DNA from: Lacinutrix jangbogonensis | Lineage (GTDB): Bacteria > Bacteroidota > Bacteroidia > Flavobacteriales > Flavobacteriaceae | Assembly: GCF_000797445.1 (NCBI RefSeq) | Contig: NZ_JSWF01000014.1 | Coordinates: 62,001 to 126,000 of the forward strand | Direction: 5' to 3' | DNA length: 64,000 bases | Shown: positions 9,014 to 17,312 of the stretch, piece after piece | Position numbering within the stretch: the stretch's first letter is position 1 | Layout: every line of letters begins with the position of its first letter | Made by a program: the position numbers and the translations under genes | The notes under the pieces: generated by a model | Told to the model about the DNA's origin: nothing | What the model saw: only the letters and a program-made list of their open reading frames with translations | Database searches by the model: none

Positions 9014-10843
9014 TTACTCAGTCGCATTAGTCAGTGCTTTTAAACCTCCAACTACCGGTAAGGTTAAACGTGTTTTGTCTAAATCGATAATTAACTCAGT
9101 TCCTGGTTTTGGATGTATTGTAAACTCTTTATCACTAGAAAAAATAATTAAACCAATGCGCTGTCCAGCACGAATAATTTGATCGTCTGGTTGTAATTTA
9201 AAGGTGACATCGTAAAATTCACCTTTTTTTAATGGTTCGCTTTCTCTTAACGATTTATGATTTTGTGGATCTGCCCAACCACGTGTAATAATATTATCTG
9301 TAATTATTTTAGCATCATCTTCGTAAGGTAAAGAGACTAACATAATTGATAAATTTGCAGCCGCTTTGCTACTAGATAAGCTAATTGTAACTTCACTTTC
9401 ACCAGAAAGATGAAGTGCTTCTGTTAACTTTGGTGTTGCGTATAATAATCTGTTATTAGAGTTTGACGCTTGTGCATGGTCTTTAGCCGAAATGGTAAAG
9501 TCGTCAACCAAAATTTCGGTCTTTTGTCTTTTGTTTTGCTTTGTTGTTAAAGCTCCCATTGCGTTTCCGCCTTTGTTTAAATACAAAGTAACAGCTTCGG
9601 CATTTGGATTAGGATACGCATCGTAAGCAGTTGGCTCATCACGTTTATCATTCTCTCTAACAATCCAAGCTTGTTTGTCTTTTTCAACACCATTTTCAAT
9701 ACCATGTAAATAACGTGTAAACCAACGGTTCATCATTGTCATTGGTGGTGGTCCTCCATGTCCATTTTGATGATAAAACACTTGCGTTGGTAAACCCATT
9801 TCTTTGGCTTTTTGGTAGATTCTATTACTGTGTTCTGGCATCACGTTCCAATCGTTAAAACCATGAGACATTAATAAAGCAGCTTTCATAGGTGCCATTT
9901 GGTTTAAGTAATCTCTATCGTTCCAAAAGTCGTTTAAATCTCCTGTTTGTCTGTCCATACCGTTTTTCATTTCAGTATCTCTAACGCGTTTATTATTTCC
10001 CGCACGTTTATCTTCAGCTCCACTGTGTACAAAATCGTAAAGTACATCAATGTCTTCTCCTAAATAACCACCTGGAGAACGTACTAATCCGTTAGAACGG
10101 TAATAATGGTATGAAGACGTATTTGGTGCAATTGGAATAATAGCTTCTAGACCTTCAACTCCTGTTGTTGCAGCTGCTAGAGGTAATGTTCCGTTGTAAG
10201 ATGTTCCTGTCATACCTACTTTTCCTGTAGACCAAAATGCTGTTACAGGTTCGTTACCATCTCTTTCTGTATATCCTTTTGCTCTGCCACATAACCACTC
10301 GATAACTGCTTTTGGTGCTAAAGATTCGTTTGGACCACCAATAGTTGGTGCACCATCAGATAATCCTGTGCCTGGAGAAGATGAGTGTACCACAATATAA
10401 CCACGTGGCATCCATTTTCTAAGGTGAGAATTCGATATTATTGGACGTTGTCCTCTACGTTTCACTTCTGGATGTGCGCGCTCTTTTCCAATGTCGCCAA
10501 GTTCATGTTCAACTTCCCACATAATGCCTGGAACATCTGCTGCTACTCCCGCAAAATAAGGACTTGTAACATAAACTATTGGTAATTTTAAACCTTCTGT
10601 TTCTGTTTGTTTTTGTCGTGTTACTGCAACGTGCATGCGGTCTGGTTTGCCATCTTCATCGGTGTCGAAAGTAGTTTCTACCCAAAGATCGTGTCTTATC
10701 CAGTTTTCTGGATCGCTAAAACCTTTTACTATTTGTGCTTCTCCATTTTCGAAAACAGGAACGGTTTTGTCTTGTGCAAAACCAATAGTAACGATTAAAA
10801 ATAAAATTGAAAATAAACGTAATACACTGTGTTTTTTTATCAT
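9014..10843 (-). CDS. CocE/NonD family hydrolase (X-Pro dipeptidyl-peptidase S15-like)
   Basis: 609 residues with a signal peptide (about 1-23, ending IGFAQ). An alpha/beta-hydrolase domain carries the nucleophile Ser in GMTGTSYNGTLPLAAA (about S215), an acid-residue block (LLMSHGFNDWNV) and a His block (FYHQNGHGGPP). The C-terminal third (from about 390) is the jelly-roll domain of X-Pro dipeptidyl peptidases and CocE esterases (LHLSGESEVTISLSSS; FKLQPDDQIIRAGQRIGLIIF). I infer a periplasmic or surface peptidase/esterase; S15 members remove Xaa-Pro dipeptides, but specificity is not visible. Single gene with its own terminator. Confidence 0.88.
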   Translation of the reverse strand: MIKKHSVLRLFSILFLIVTIGFAQDKTVPVFENGEAQIVKGFSDPENWIRHDLWVETTFDTDEDGKPDRMHVAVTRQKQTETEGLKLPIVYVTSPYFAGVAADVPGIMWEVEHELGDIGKERAHPEVKRRGQRPIISNSHLRKWMPRGYIVVHSSSPGTGLSDGAPTIGGPNESLAPKAVIEWLCGRAKGYTERDGNEPVTAFWSTGKVGMTGTSYNGTLPLAAATTGVEGLEAIIPIAPNTSSYHYYRSNGLVRSPGGYLGEDIDVLYDFVHSGAEDKRAGNNKRVRDTEMKNGMDRQTGDLNDFWNDRDYLNQMAPMKAALLMSHGFNDWNVMPEHSNRIYQKAKEMGLPTQVFYHQNGHGGPPPMTMMNRWFTRYLHGIENGVEKDKQAWIVRENDKRDEPTAYDAYPNPNAEAVTLYLNKGGNAMGALTTKQNKRQKTEILVDDFTISAKDHAQASNSNNRLLYATPKLTEALHLSGESEVTISLSSSKAAANLSIMLVSLPYEDDAKIITDNIITRGWADPQNHKSLRESEPLKKGEFYDVTFKLQPDDQIIRAGQRIGLIIFSSDKEFTIHPKPGTELIIDLDKTRLTLPVVGGLKALTNATE

Positions 10844-11087
10844 GATAATGGCTTGTAATTATTGTTGGTACAATTTAGTTAATTTTTTGGAATAGAGTAG
10901 TGGTTAAGTGTTAAGGGAATTGTAATTTTTTTTTAGAATGCCTTGTCCTGGAATATGGCTTTAGCTTAAAATTGATTTTATGCGATTAATTTATATACCA
11001 TAATTGGTGTTGGTAACAGGCTTTTCTTTTATGCTTTTACGTAGTCTAATAATGTTCATGGATTTCTTGACAGGGTCGAGCATAAAA

Positions 11088-11109
11088 AAACCACCTTAAA
11101 AGGTGGTTT
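11088..11109 (-). terminator. Rho-independent terminator (CCACC/GGTGG type)
   Basis: Stem AAACCACCTT / AAGGTGGTTT with a very short loop, downstream of the minus-strand serine hydrolase at 11147-12211. One of several near-identical terminators in the window. Confidence 0.75.
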
Positions 11110-11146
11110 AGCAGTGCCGCGAAAGGGATAATTTTTTTTTAAGTGT

Positions 11147-12211
11147 TTAGCTTTTCGAAGCCAATTCTGCTATGTCTCTTGTGATTTTAGTTGGCGAGTT
11201 GCAAAGGCAATTTGATAAAGCAATAACATAAATATCTAAATCAGGGAAATAAACACCCATGGATTTGAAACCAAAAACGGCGCCTCCATGTTCAAAAGTC
11301 CTAGTGTTGTTTATAGTTTTAATATGCCATCCATAGCCATAATTAGTATGCTCTCCGTTATTTAATGTGTAATTTGTAAATGCTTTCTCTGTCGTTTCTT
11401 TGTTAATTAAAAGGTTGTTTTTTATTGCTTCTTGCCACTTTAATAAATCATCTACTGTAGACATCAAACCACCTCCAGAATATGCTAGCGTAATGCTAAA
11501 ATTCATTCTGTTAGTATAATTATCATTTTTTTGATAGCCAGAAGCTCTATTTTTAATTATCTGTCTCTGACTGGCATATTGAGAAGCTGTCATGTCGAGT
11601 TTTTTAAAAATGTGTTCCTCGACAAAATTACCATAAGACTGTCCTGATATTTTTTCTATTATATACCCTAATATCACATATCCTGAATTATTGTATTCGA
11701 AGTCTTCACCAGGAACAAAAGCGATAGCCTCGCTTTTTGAAAAATCAATGAGCTCTAAAGGCGTCAAGTCTTTTTGTGAAATAGCATTCAAACCTTTAAT
11801 GCGAGTATAATCTTTAATCCCAGACGTATGATTTAGCAAGTGGTGGATCGTTATTGTATTTCCATTTGTAGGGTAGTCAGGAATGAATTTAGTAATCTCG
11901 TCATCCAAATTCAATTGTCCTTGTTCCATAAGCATTAGAATGGATACAGCAGTAAACTGTTTTGTTACAGAACCTATTTTGAAAACATTGTCCGTTTGCA
12001 TAGGAACATTCAATTCTAGGTTCGCAAGTCCAAATGCTTTTTTATAAATGACACTTCCATTCCTGGAAATCAAGTAAGTTGCTCCGGGTCCATTGTCTGG
12101 ATATTTTGCCTGCAATAAACTATCAATTTTGATTAAGTTTTGCGCATAGCTTATTGATTGGAAATTAAGTGATAAAACGGTAATGACTACTAATAGAGAC
12201 TTTAAATACAT
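11147..12211 (-). CDS. Serine hydrolase, class C beta-lactamase family
   Basis: 354 residues, signal peptide about 1-23 (ends ISYAQ). The catalytic SxxK is S81-V-T-K84 in FKIGSVTKQFTAVSI; the YxN motif is in DFEYNNSGYVILGYI; the third motif is HGG in FEHGGAVFGFKSM. This is the penicillin-binding-protein-like fold shared by AmpC, D-alanyl-D-alanine carboxypeptidases and EstB esterases. Being secreted and without a specific resistance signature, it is more likely a peptidase or esterase than a true beta-lactamase. Not in an operon. Confidence 0.9.
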   Translation of the reverse strand: MYLKSLLVVITVLSLNFQSISYAQNLIKIDSLLQAKYPDNGPGATYLISRNGSVIYKKAFGLANLELNVPMQTDNVFKIGSVTKQFTAVSILMLMEQGQLNLDDEITKFIPDYPTNGNTITIHHLLNHTSGIKDYTRIKGLNAISQKDLTPLELIDFSKSEAIAFVPGEDFEYNNSGYVILGYIIEKISGQSYGNFVEEHIFKKLDMTASQYASQRQIIKNRASGYQKNDNYTNRMNFSITLAYSGGGLMSTVDDLLKWQEAIKNNLLINKETTEKAFTNYTLNNGEHTNYGYGWHIKTINNTRTFEHGGAVFGFKSMGVYFPDLDIYVIALSNCLCNSPTKITRDIAELASKS

Positions 12212-12481
12212 TGGTTTTTTATTATTCTAAATGTTCTGTTATTCGTTGGACGATAGATTAAACATTTAGGTTACAAAATAATGAGATGTTGAAATTATTG
12301 AATGCTGTCGTTTCTTTTAAAACCTTTACCATACTTCAGGGATAATAAATACATTCATTTTAAGTCAGCAGCTTCTAATAAAAGAACAGAACCATTACTC
12401 ATTTTTTTATTAAGAGTGTATTAGCAATCTGTAAACTAGGCTAATTTTTCTTCCTCTACTTTTATTCGAGTTGAATTCTTA

Positions 12482-13370
12482 CGAACATTAAAAAAACACC
12501 TAAGGAAAAAACTATATAGTATACTTGCAACGTTATTAATAACTGCAATCACTTTTGCACAAGCACCTTAAGGATTTAATTATCAAGCAGTAGCTAGAGA
12601 TGCTGCTGGAGATATTATTGCCAATACAACAATTGGAGTTGCGTTTACATTACATGAAACTATTATTGCAGGACCTATTATTTATACTGAAACCCATAAC
12701 CCTACAACAAATGATTATGGTGTTTTTAATGTAATTATTGGTCAAGGTGCAAGCACAGATACTTTTAATACGGTAGATTGGGCTAGCGATGTGCATTTTA
12801 TAGAAACCAGTATTGATATTGCAAATGGGAGTACTTATCTAAGCATAGGAACAACTCAATTATTGAGCGTGCCTTAAGCATTACACGCTAAAATAGCAGA
12901 AAACGTAGCCAACACCAGTGGTGCAAATACTGGTGATCAAGATATTTCAGGGATCTTAGTTAATACTGTAGCAATTGCTTTAAACACTCCACCAACTTAC
13001 AACGTAAATACGTTTTATGCAGCCTTAGGCGGTTACGTAATAGAAGTTAGTACCAATGGTAAACATGGTTTGGTGGTTGCTATGGTAGACCAAGGTATTA
13101 CGATGGTTTGAAGCTAAAGACTTGTTAGGGGAAGCTGTTAATCATGATGTTAATGGTGCAGAATTTACAGACTGGAGAATGCCTGCCAAAAGAGAGTTAA
13201 ATCTAATACATGCCAATCGCATGAATATCAATGCTTTAAATACTACGTGGTATTGGAGTGCTTCTGAGACTTCTACAACGCTTGCTTGGAGGCAGAGGTT
13301 TCAAGATGGAAATCAACACAATTACCTTAAGACTACGACGGCTAATGTGCGTGCTGTTCGAAATTTTTAG
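12482..13370 (+). pseudogene. Decayed surface protein with C-terminal DUF1566 (Lcl) domain
   Basis: A coding frame for a secreted Bacteroidota protein is visible but broken. It reads a signal peptide (LYSILATLLITAITFAQ), then AP*GFNYQAVARDAAG (stop TAA 12569-12571 where Q is expected), LLSVP*ALHAKIAENV (stop TAA 12875-12877), a block GLVVAMVDQGIT, and then a +1 shift near 13100 to reach WFEAKDLLGEAVNHDVNGAEF and DWRMPAKREL...YWSASET...NVRAVRNF. The last part is the DUF1566 domain (about 13101-13370). No ATG precedes the signal peptide, so the start may also be lost. Its 3' end faces the convergent gene at 13385. Confidence 0.85.
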
Positions 13371-13384
13371 GTATTTATCGACAC

Positions 13385-14170
13385 TCAAACAATGCCATGC
13401 TCGCGTTTAAACTGTTCTAAGAATATTTTAGTTCCGGCAGAGTCTTGGTGTTCAAGTTCTTCAATAATTCGCAGTACGTTACTTTTGGAATGTACTTCTT
13501 CTATTTCTTTTTCTTCATCAAAATCATATCCCATAGATTTAAATAAATCATCTGACCAGTTATTTCTAATGCAGTCAATTACTAAGTGTACACGATTAGT
13601 TTGCCCATTATTTACAACGCTATGAGGTAAGTTTATGTTCGCATACCAAGCGGCGCCAGACTGCATGATAATTATGTGATCATTTAATATAAAATGGACT
13701 TTATTATTAGTGAGAATAGGTATATGAATGCGAAAAAAACCATCTTCATATCCACTCTCATGATCGATATGTGTATTTATAATGCCGTCAGGAGGAATAT
13801 TCATTAATCGAATAGTTTCTTTTTTGCATAAAAATGAAGCGATAACTTCTTTGAAGTAGGCACATTCGTTAAGGGCAATCGTATCCTTATAATTTTCAAG
13901 ATTACCAGGGATTGCTGCAATCCTATTTATTTTTCCTTCTATTGAGCGCAGTGGTAAAATGTAATTTTCACCATCGTAATTTTCTTTTATATAGTTTTTT
14001 AGAAAATCAAATTTCATGCATTTTTCCAGATCGGCTAGAAGGAGTTCAGAATTAAACGCAAAAGGCAATTGAAACGAAGCATTCTTTGGAGAATAGTATT
14101 TCATATATTCGAAGGTATTGACATAAAGGGAAGTTAAAAATTTCGGGTTTACATGTTTGTTAAACCTCAA
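13385..14170 (-). CDS. Aspartyl/asparaginyl beta-hydroxylase domain protein
   Basis: 261 residues. The double-stranded beta-helix core of the Asp/Asn beta-hydroxylase family is clear: iron ligands H-x-D in INTHIDHESGY, the distal His in NLPHSVVNNGQ, and the 2-oxoglutarate-binding Arg in NRVHLVIDC. Members are Fe(II)/2-oxoglutarate-dependent hydroxylases acting on peptides or free amino acids; the substrate here is unknown. The frame opens with TTG at 14170; the first ATG is 22 codons in (MKYYSPKN), so the start is uncertain. Convergent with the pseudogene at 12482-13370. Confidence 0.82.
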   Translation of the reverse strand: MRFNKHVNPKFLTSLYVNTFEYMKYYSPKNASFQLPFAFNSELLLADLEKCMKFDFLKNYIKENYDGENYILPLRSIEGKINRIAAIPGNLENYKDTIALNECAYFKEVIASFLCKKETIRLMNIPPDGIINTHIDHESGYEDGFFRIHIPILTNNKVHFILNDHIIIMQSGAAWYANINLPHSVVNNGQTNRVHLVIDCIRNNWSDDLFKSMGYDFDEEKEIEEVHSKSNVLRIIEELEHQDSAGTKIFLEQFKREHGIV

Positions 14171-14260
14171 CGTGTTAGAAATAGGTCACTGGTGTTAAGT
14201 CTAATTATTAGTGTGCTTCCTTATCATTACGCGATGGCGGATCGCTCTTTAGGCATAAGA

Positions 14261-14304
14261 ATTTTATTTTGAGCTAGGACTTGCATCCAAGCTCAAAATA
14301 AAAG
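14261..14304. repeat. Long AT-rich inverted repeat
   Basis: Perfect 14-bp inverted repeat TTTTATTTTGAGCT / AGCTCAAAATAAAA around a loop of about 14 nt. It sits between the GH64-like gene (stop at 14351) and the hydroxylase, so it may act as a transcription terminator or be part of a degenerate cassette end; no clear U-run follows on either strand. Confidence 0.6.
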
Positions 14305-14350
14305 TTAGATCAAACTTATGTTGATGTTTTTTAATTTACCGTTTACAAGG

Positions 14351-15724
14351 TTAAATTAACTTTACGGCAGGTATCCAAGGTCCAATAACAAGTGCAACAT
14401 CCTGTCCGCTTCCAATATTATACTCAGGTTTCGAAGGTACGTTGTTATCGGCATTCCAATTCTGGCTCACGTTTGGACTCTCATCAAGGCTAAAACCATA
14501 GGCCATTCCAAATGTTTTTCCTTTATTCAAACCAAAAATAGTTTCCGGCTTCCCGTTTTTAGGAGTCACCGTTCCGTGGTGCATAAATTTAGCATAGGCA
14601 TCATATTTACTGTCTACACTGTTATAGGCATTTTTATGTGTTGTGTACCAGTTAGAGATTTTTATCCAGGCATCAGAACTGTAATTGTCCGCAATCGTTT
14701 TTCCTTTTGGAACAACACCATCTAGAAGCACACCACGAGATAAAGCTTCAAATAAAGCCGCTTCAATTTGACCAAAAGTACCGTATTCCTCTGCAGTCTC
14801 GTTTGCACTTTTTGCACGCACCGCTTGAATGAATCCTTGATTTTTAGCGAAATCAGATTTTGGAATACTATAGGTAATTTGATCTGCTACTTTTGCCGAA
14901 GCTGGACCAGTAAGTGTAAATTTTGTACCGTCTGAAGTTCCCGAATATGTGCCCACATTTGCAGCATTCAAATAAAAGTTGAGTTGGTTGCCTTTCGTAA
15001 AACACGCATCAACCGTGTCTGTCCAAAAACCTTTTAAACCAGTAGCTGATGGATATATTGCTAACCAATCTTTTGGCGCTACAATAGCAGAAAACTGACC
15101 TTTAATAACGTCTGGATAATCATCCGTAGTTGGGTTGGTGTATAATAATTGTGCAAACCCATTACTTCCTAAGGGATCACTTGCCATAAAAGACTGAAAT
15201 GAAGCGCCAATCTCAGCTCTAGTAAACGCCGTAACCGTTCCGTAAGTAAGTGCGTCATTTTTTACTGTGAACGATAGGTTTATGCCTAAGGAGTCCACAG
15301 CAGAGGTATCGTATTGTGCGTTTGGTCCAAATTCAAAAATATCATAAGGTCCAGAAGGTGCCACACCAGGAATACCAGGAAATGGATAAGCTGTATATCC
15401 TGTTATAGGAGAAAGCGCTGTTGGTGCTTTCGAACCCACTGCAGTAACCGTAAATACTAAGCGGTTGTTACCGTAGTTTGTTACATCAGGTACATGAACC
15501 ACCATACCATTATCAATCTTCATAAATGCTGCAGTTTCACTGGAAGACAGTAAAAATGAACCGTCAGATTGCAAAGCCATGTAAGTAGGTACTTGTTCTT
15601 GTTTTTTAGTTTTCGGGAGGGTTACCGTTTTCATTTGTTGAATAAATCCTGCCACCCAAACGGTATAATTTTTAGGGTCTAGATTCGAACTATTGGTTAC
15701 AGTAATTTTGTTAAGTGTACTCAT
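14351..15724 (-). CDS. Thaumatin-like/GH64-type beta-1,3-glucanase-related protein
   Basis: 457 residues without a recognisable signal peptide. The segment YDIFEFGPNAQYDTSAVDSLGINLSFTV (about 126-153) resembles the FxEFT..D.S.VD..GxPL motif of glycoside hydrolase family 64 / thaumatin-like glucanases. The C-terminal TFGMAYGFSLDESPNVS resembles the GH64 segment YGFAYDDV. The acidic residues in these motifs are the expected catalytic or cleft residues. A beta-1,3-glucan-binding or cleaving role is plausible but inferred. It stands alone and has a degenerate copy of the dispersed cassette-associated element just upstream (15822-15930). Confidence 0.6.
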   Translation of the reverse strand: MSTLNKITVTNSSNLDPKNYTVWVAGFIQQMKTVTLPKTKKQEQVPTYMALQSDGSFLLSSSETAAFMKIDNGMVVHVPDVTNYGNNRLVFTVTAVGSKAPTALSPITGYTAYPFPGIPGVAPSGPYDIFEFGPNAQYDTSAVDSLGINLSFTVKNDALTYGTVTAFTRAEIGASFQSFMASDPLGSNGFAQLLYTNPTTDDYPDVIKGQFSAIVAPKDWLAIYPSATGLKGFWTDTVDACFTKGNQLNFYLNAANVGTYSGTSDGTKFTLTGPASAKVADQITYSIPKSDFAKNQGFIQAVRAKSANETAEEYGTFGQIEAALFEALSRGVLLDGVVPKGKTIADNYSSDAWIKISNWYTTHKNAYNSVDSKYDAYAKFMHHGTVTPKNGKPETIFGLNKGKTFGMAYGFSLDESPNVSQNWNADNNVPSKPEYNIGSGQDVALVIGPWIPAVKLI

Positions 15725-15821
15725 TTTTTTGTAATTTTAAGAGATTAATAACTAGTGATTATTTGTTAGCAAGCATCGCTAGTCTTTATTTAAGACTGGG
15801 CACTATTGCTTAGAATGTTTA

Positions 15822-15930
15822 GCTGATAAAAATGCGTTTCAATACTTAAACAAGCGCAGCACAACCAAACGAAGTTACTTGTTTTTATTGCACTAAATAT
15901 GCGTATAACTACCTGTTTTTATTAGTGAAA
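15822..15930 (-). repeat. Dispersed cassette-associated element, degenerate copy
   Basis: Reading the minus strand it contains ACAGGTAGTTATACG, then TAACTTCGTTT, then TATTGAAACGC and TTTTTATCA. These blocks occur in the same order in the intact element at 20592-20705, and the inner part matches the one at 52535-52612. The GTTTAAC core is mutated to GTTTGG here. It lies upstream of the GH64-like gene. Confidence 0.65.
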
Positions 15931-16015
15931 TCACTATAAAACTGTTTTACTATTTTTTTAAATACTTTGGAGTTTTGCCTTGGAATACGATGATGGTTAG
16001 CATTTACTTGAGCTT

Positions 16016-16216
16016 TTAATATCGGAACCCTATGCTATGTTCTCGGTTTATTATAGATCTTGTTTCGCCGCGAGTAACTATAGTCACATCTTGTTTTTCG
16101 GCCGCAGAGTACCTTCGGGAATCTGTTCGATGAGTATAGTCTCCAAAAGTAACTAAGAATACAATATTGATAACCCTAAAAAAGACTACTGCTATTAGCA
16201 CTATTTTTAATAGCAT
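16016..16216 (-). CDS. Small membrane protein, hypothetical
   Basis: 66 residues from the ATG at 16216 (a TTG lies two codons earlier). The first 25 residues are hydrophobic (MLLKIVLIAVVFFRVINIVF), suggesting a signal anchor; the rest is polar and basic. No family recognised. It lies in the accessory cluster and may be an orphan cassette gene or a chance frame. Confidence 0.35.
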   Translation of the reverse strand: MLLKIVLIAVVFFRVINIVFLVTFGDYTHRTDSRRYSAAEKQDVTIVTRGETRSIINREHSIGFRY

Positions 16217-16343
16217 TTTCAAATTTCGAAGTTGTGGTCAAATGTATTTCACTGTTTTTTCTGCTTTTTATGGTGTTCTTCCATTCTATTAATTAAATAT
16301 AAGAAGCTTTAAAACTCTTTTTTATTGCTTTGCTATAAATAAA

Positions 16344-16370
16344 AAAACCACCATATTTTATGGTGGTTTT
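16344..16370 (-). terminator. Rho-independent terminator (CCACC/GGTGG type)
   Basis: Perfect stem AAAACCACCATA / TATGGTGGTTTT with loop TTT. It is downstream of the minus-strand acidic ORF ending at 16464. Confidence 0.8.
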
Positions 16371-16463
16371 AAGTTTTGGTAAAGTATTCGTGTGGCCTAG
16401 ACCGTTAAAGTAAGCACCTTAAATACTACAGAAACTAAGTAACGCTAGCCTTTTATAATGTAG

Positions 16464-16775
16464 TTAATCTATGCTTTTTTTTACTTCGGCAAGCAATGCT
16501 GCCATTTCTGCTTCGGTTTCTTCTTTTGTTGCAGGAACCGATACTTCTGGAGCTTTAATATCTGTCAATTCAGCTGCAGCTGCAGATTCATCAACATCTG
16601 GATTGGCTACTAATTCTGCTTTAATAGCCGAAATTTGTGCAGCGCTCGATGGTGCCGCTTCCGCAACATCTGGCATGTTATCTAGTTCTTTTTTTGCATC
16701 CTCATGAAATTCTGAAGGAAGGTTTTTTAGAATTTCATCTAGGTTTTCTTTTAGGCTGTCTTTTACTTTGTTCAT
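16464..16775 (-). CDS. Small acidic protein, hypothetical
   Basis: 103 residues from the ATG at 16775 (MNKVKDSLKE); an upstream in-frame ATG at 16799 would add eight residues. Rich in Ala, Glu and Asp, strongly acidic, with Ala/Pro-rich low-complexity stretches (AAPSSAAQ; ESAAAAELT). The N-terminal 35 residues could be helical. No signal peptide and no known domain. It is followed by its own terminator, which supports expression. Confidence 0.55.
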   Translation of the reverse strand: MNKVKDSLKENLDEILKNLPSEFHEDAKKELDNMPDVAEAAPSSAAQISAIKAELVANPDVDESAAAAELTDIKAPEVSVPATKEETEAEMAALLAEVKKSID

Positions 16776-16940
16776 GATTATAGTTTTAAGAGAGGTCATC
16801 TCAGTTGTTTTAATGTTTTAAGATAATTATTATTGTTGTAAAAATCAAACTCTGCCCTAAAATCAGGTGTTTATACCTGCTATTTTATGTGGTAATTGAT
16901 AATCGTCTATGCACCATAAAATGCAACAGCAGGTGTGGTA

Positions 16941-17030
16941 GTATTTCAATGCCGAAACGCGTCTAGCATATGTAAACGAAGTTACTTGTTTTTGTTAAAA
17001 TGTGTATAGGTAGAAATACGTGTTTTTATG
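16941..17030 (-). repeat. Dispersed cassette-associated element, degenerate copy
   Basis: On the minus strand it reads ACAAGTAACTTCGTTTACAT, then ACGCGTTTCGGCATTGAAA, matching the TAACTTCGTTT and TTGAAA blocks of the intact element at 20592-20705. It lies 60 bp from the attC-like site at 17091-17312 and upstream of the acidic ORF. Confidence 0.55.
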
Positions 17031-17090
17031 GAGTAGGGAAGAGGTTGGGTGTTTTGGGAATTTGGAGGTTTTTTGGTTTTGGGAAGATTC

Positions 17091-17312
17091 GTTTAACGTG
17101 TTTCTTTAGTTTGTAATAAATATCTTTAGATAGAAAAAGAGGAGAACTATAACGTGTTTTAGAATCACGCTCCCTTACACGTACGAGTCCTCTCTTTCTA
17201 TATAGTTGCGTGGTTTAAGTACTAAAGTTAGCAAATAAATCACAGATAGAAAGTCCGCGAGGGCTTTCGTAAATAGACTAAAACTAGCAATTAATTTTAT
17301 ACGGTGTTGGGC
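17091..17312 (-). other. attC-like site at the 3' end of a gene cassette
   Basis: In the gene (minus) orientation it starts GCCCAAC, a perfect match to the integron inverse-core RYYYAAC, continues CACCGTATAA, and ends GTTAAAC, a match to GTTRRRY. Between lie two imperfect inverted repeats (17122-17205 region, arms rich in AGGAGA/TCCTCT; and GAAAGTCC/GGGCTTTC around 17249-17270). The 222-bp length exceeds typical attC sites. The stop codon of the DGQHR gene abuts it. Its first bases are complementary to the cassette start at 20592-20601. Confidence 0.6.

Noticed and set aside
10996-11083. Short minus-strand frame reading MLDPVKKSMNIIRLRKSIKE...
   Set aside because: Only about 30 codons, sits just past a terminator and has no recognisable family; could be a gene remnant but not supportable.
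11147-12211. Serine hydrolase as a beta-lactamase resistance gene
   Set aside because: SxxK, YxN and HGG motifs also fit peptidases and esterases; nothing specific to AmpC-type resistance is visible.
17091-17312. Inverted-repeat-rich region as a transposon or IS end
   Set aside because: No transposase frame and no target-site duplication seen; the complementarity between cassette start and end fits attC logic better.
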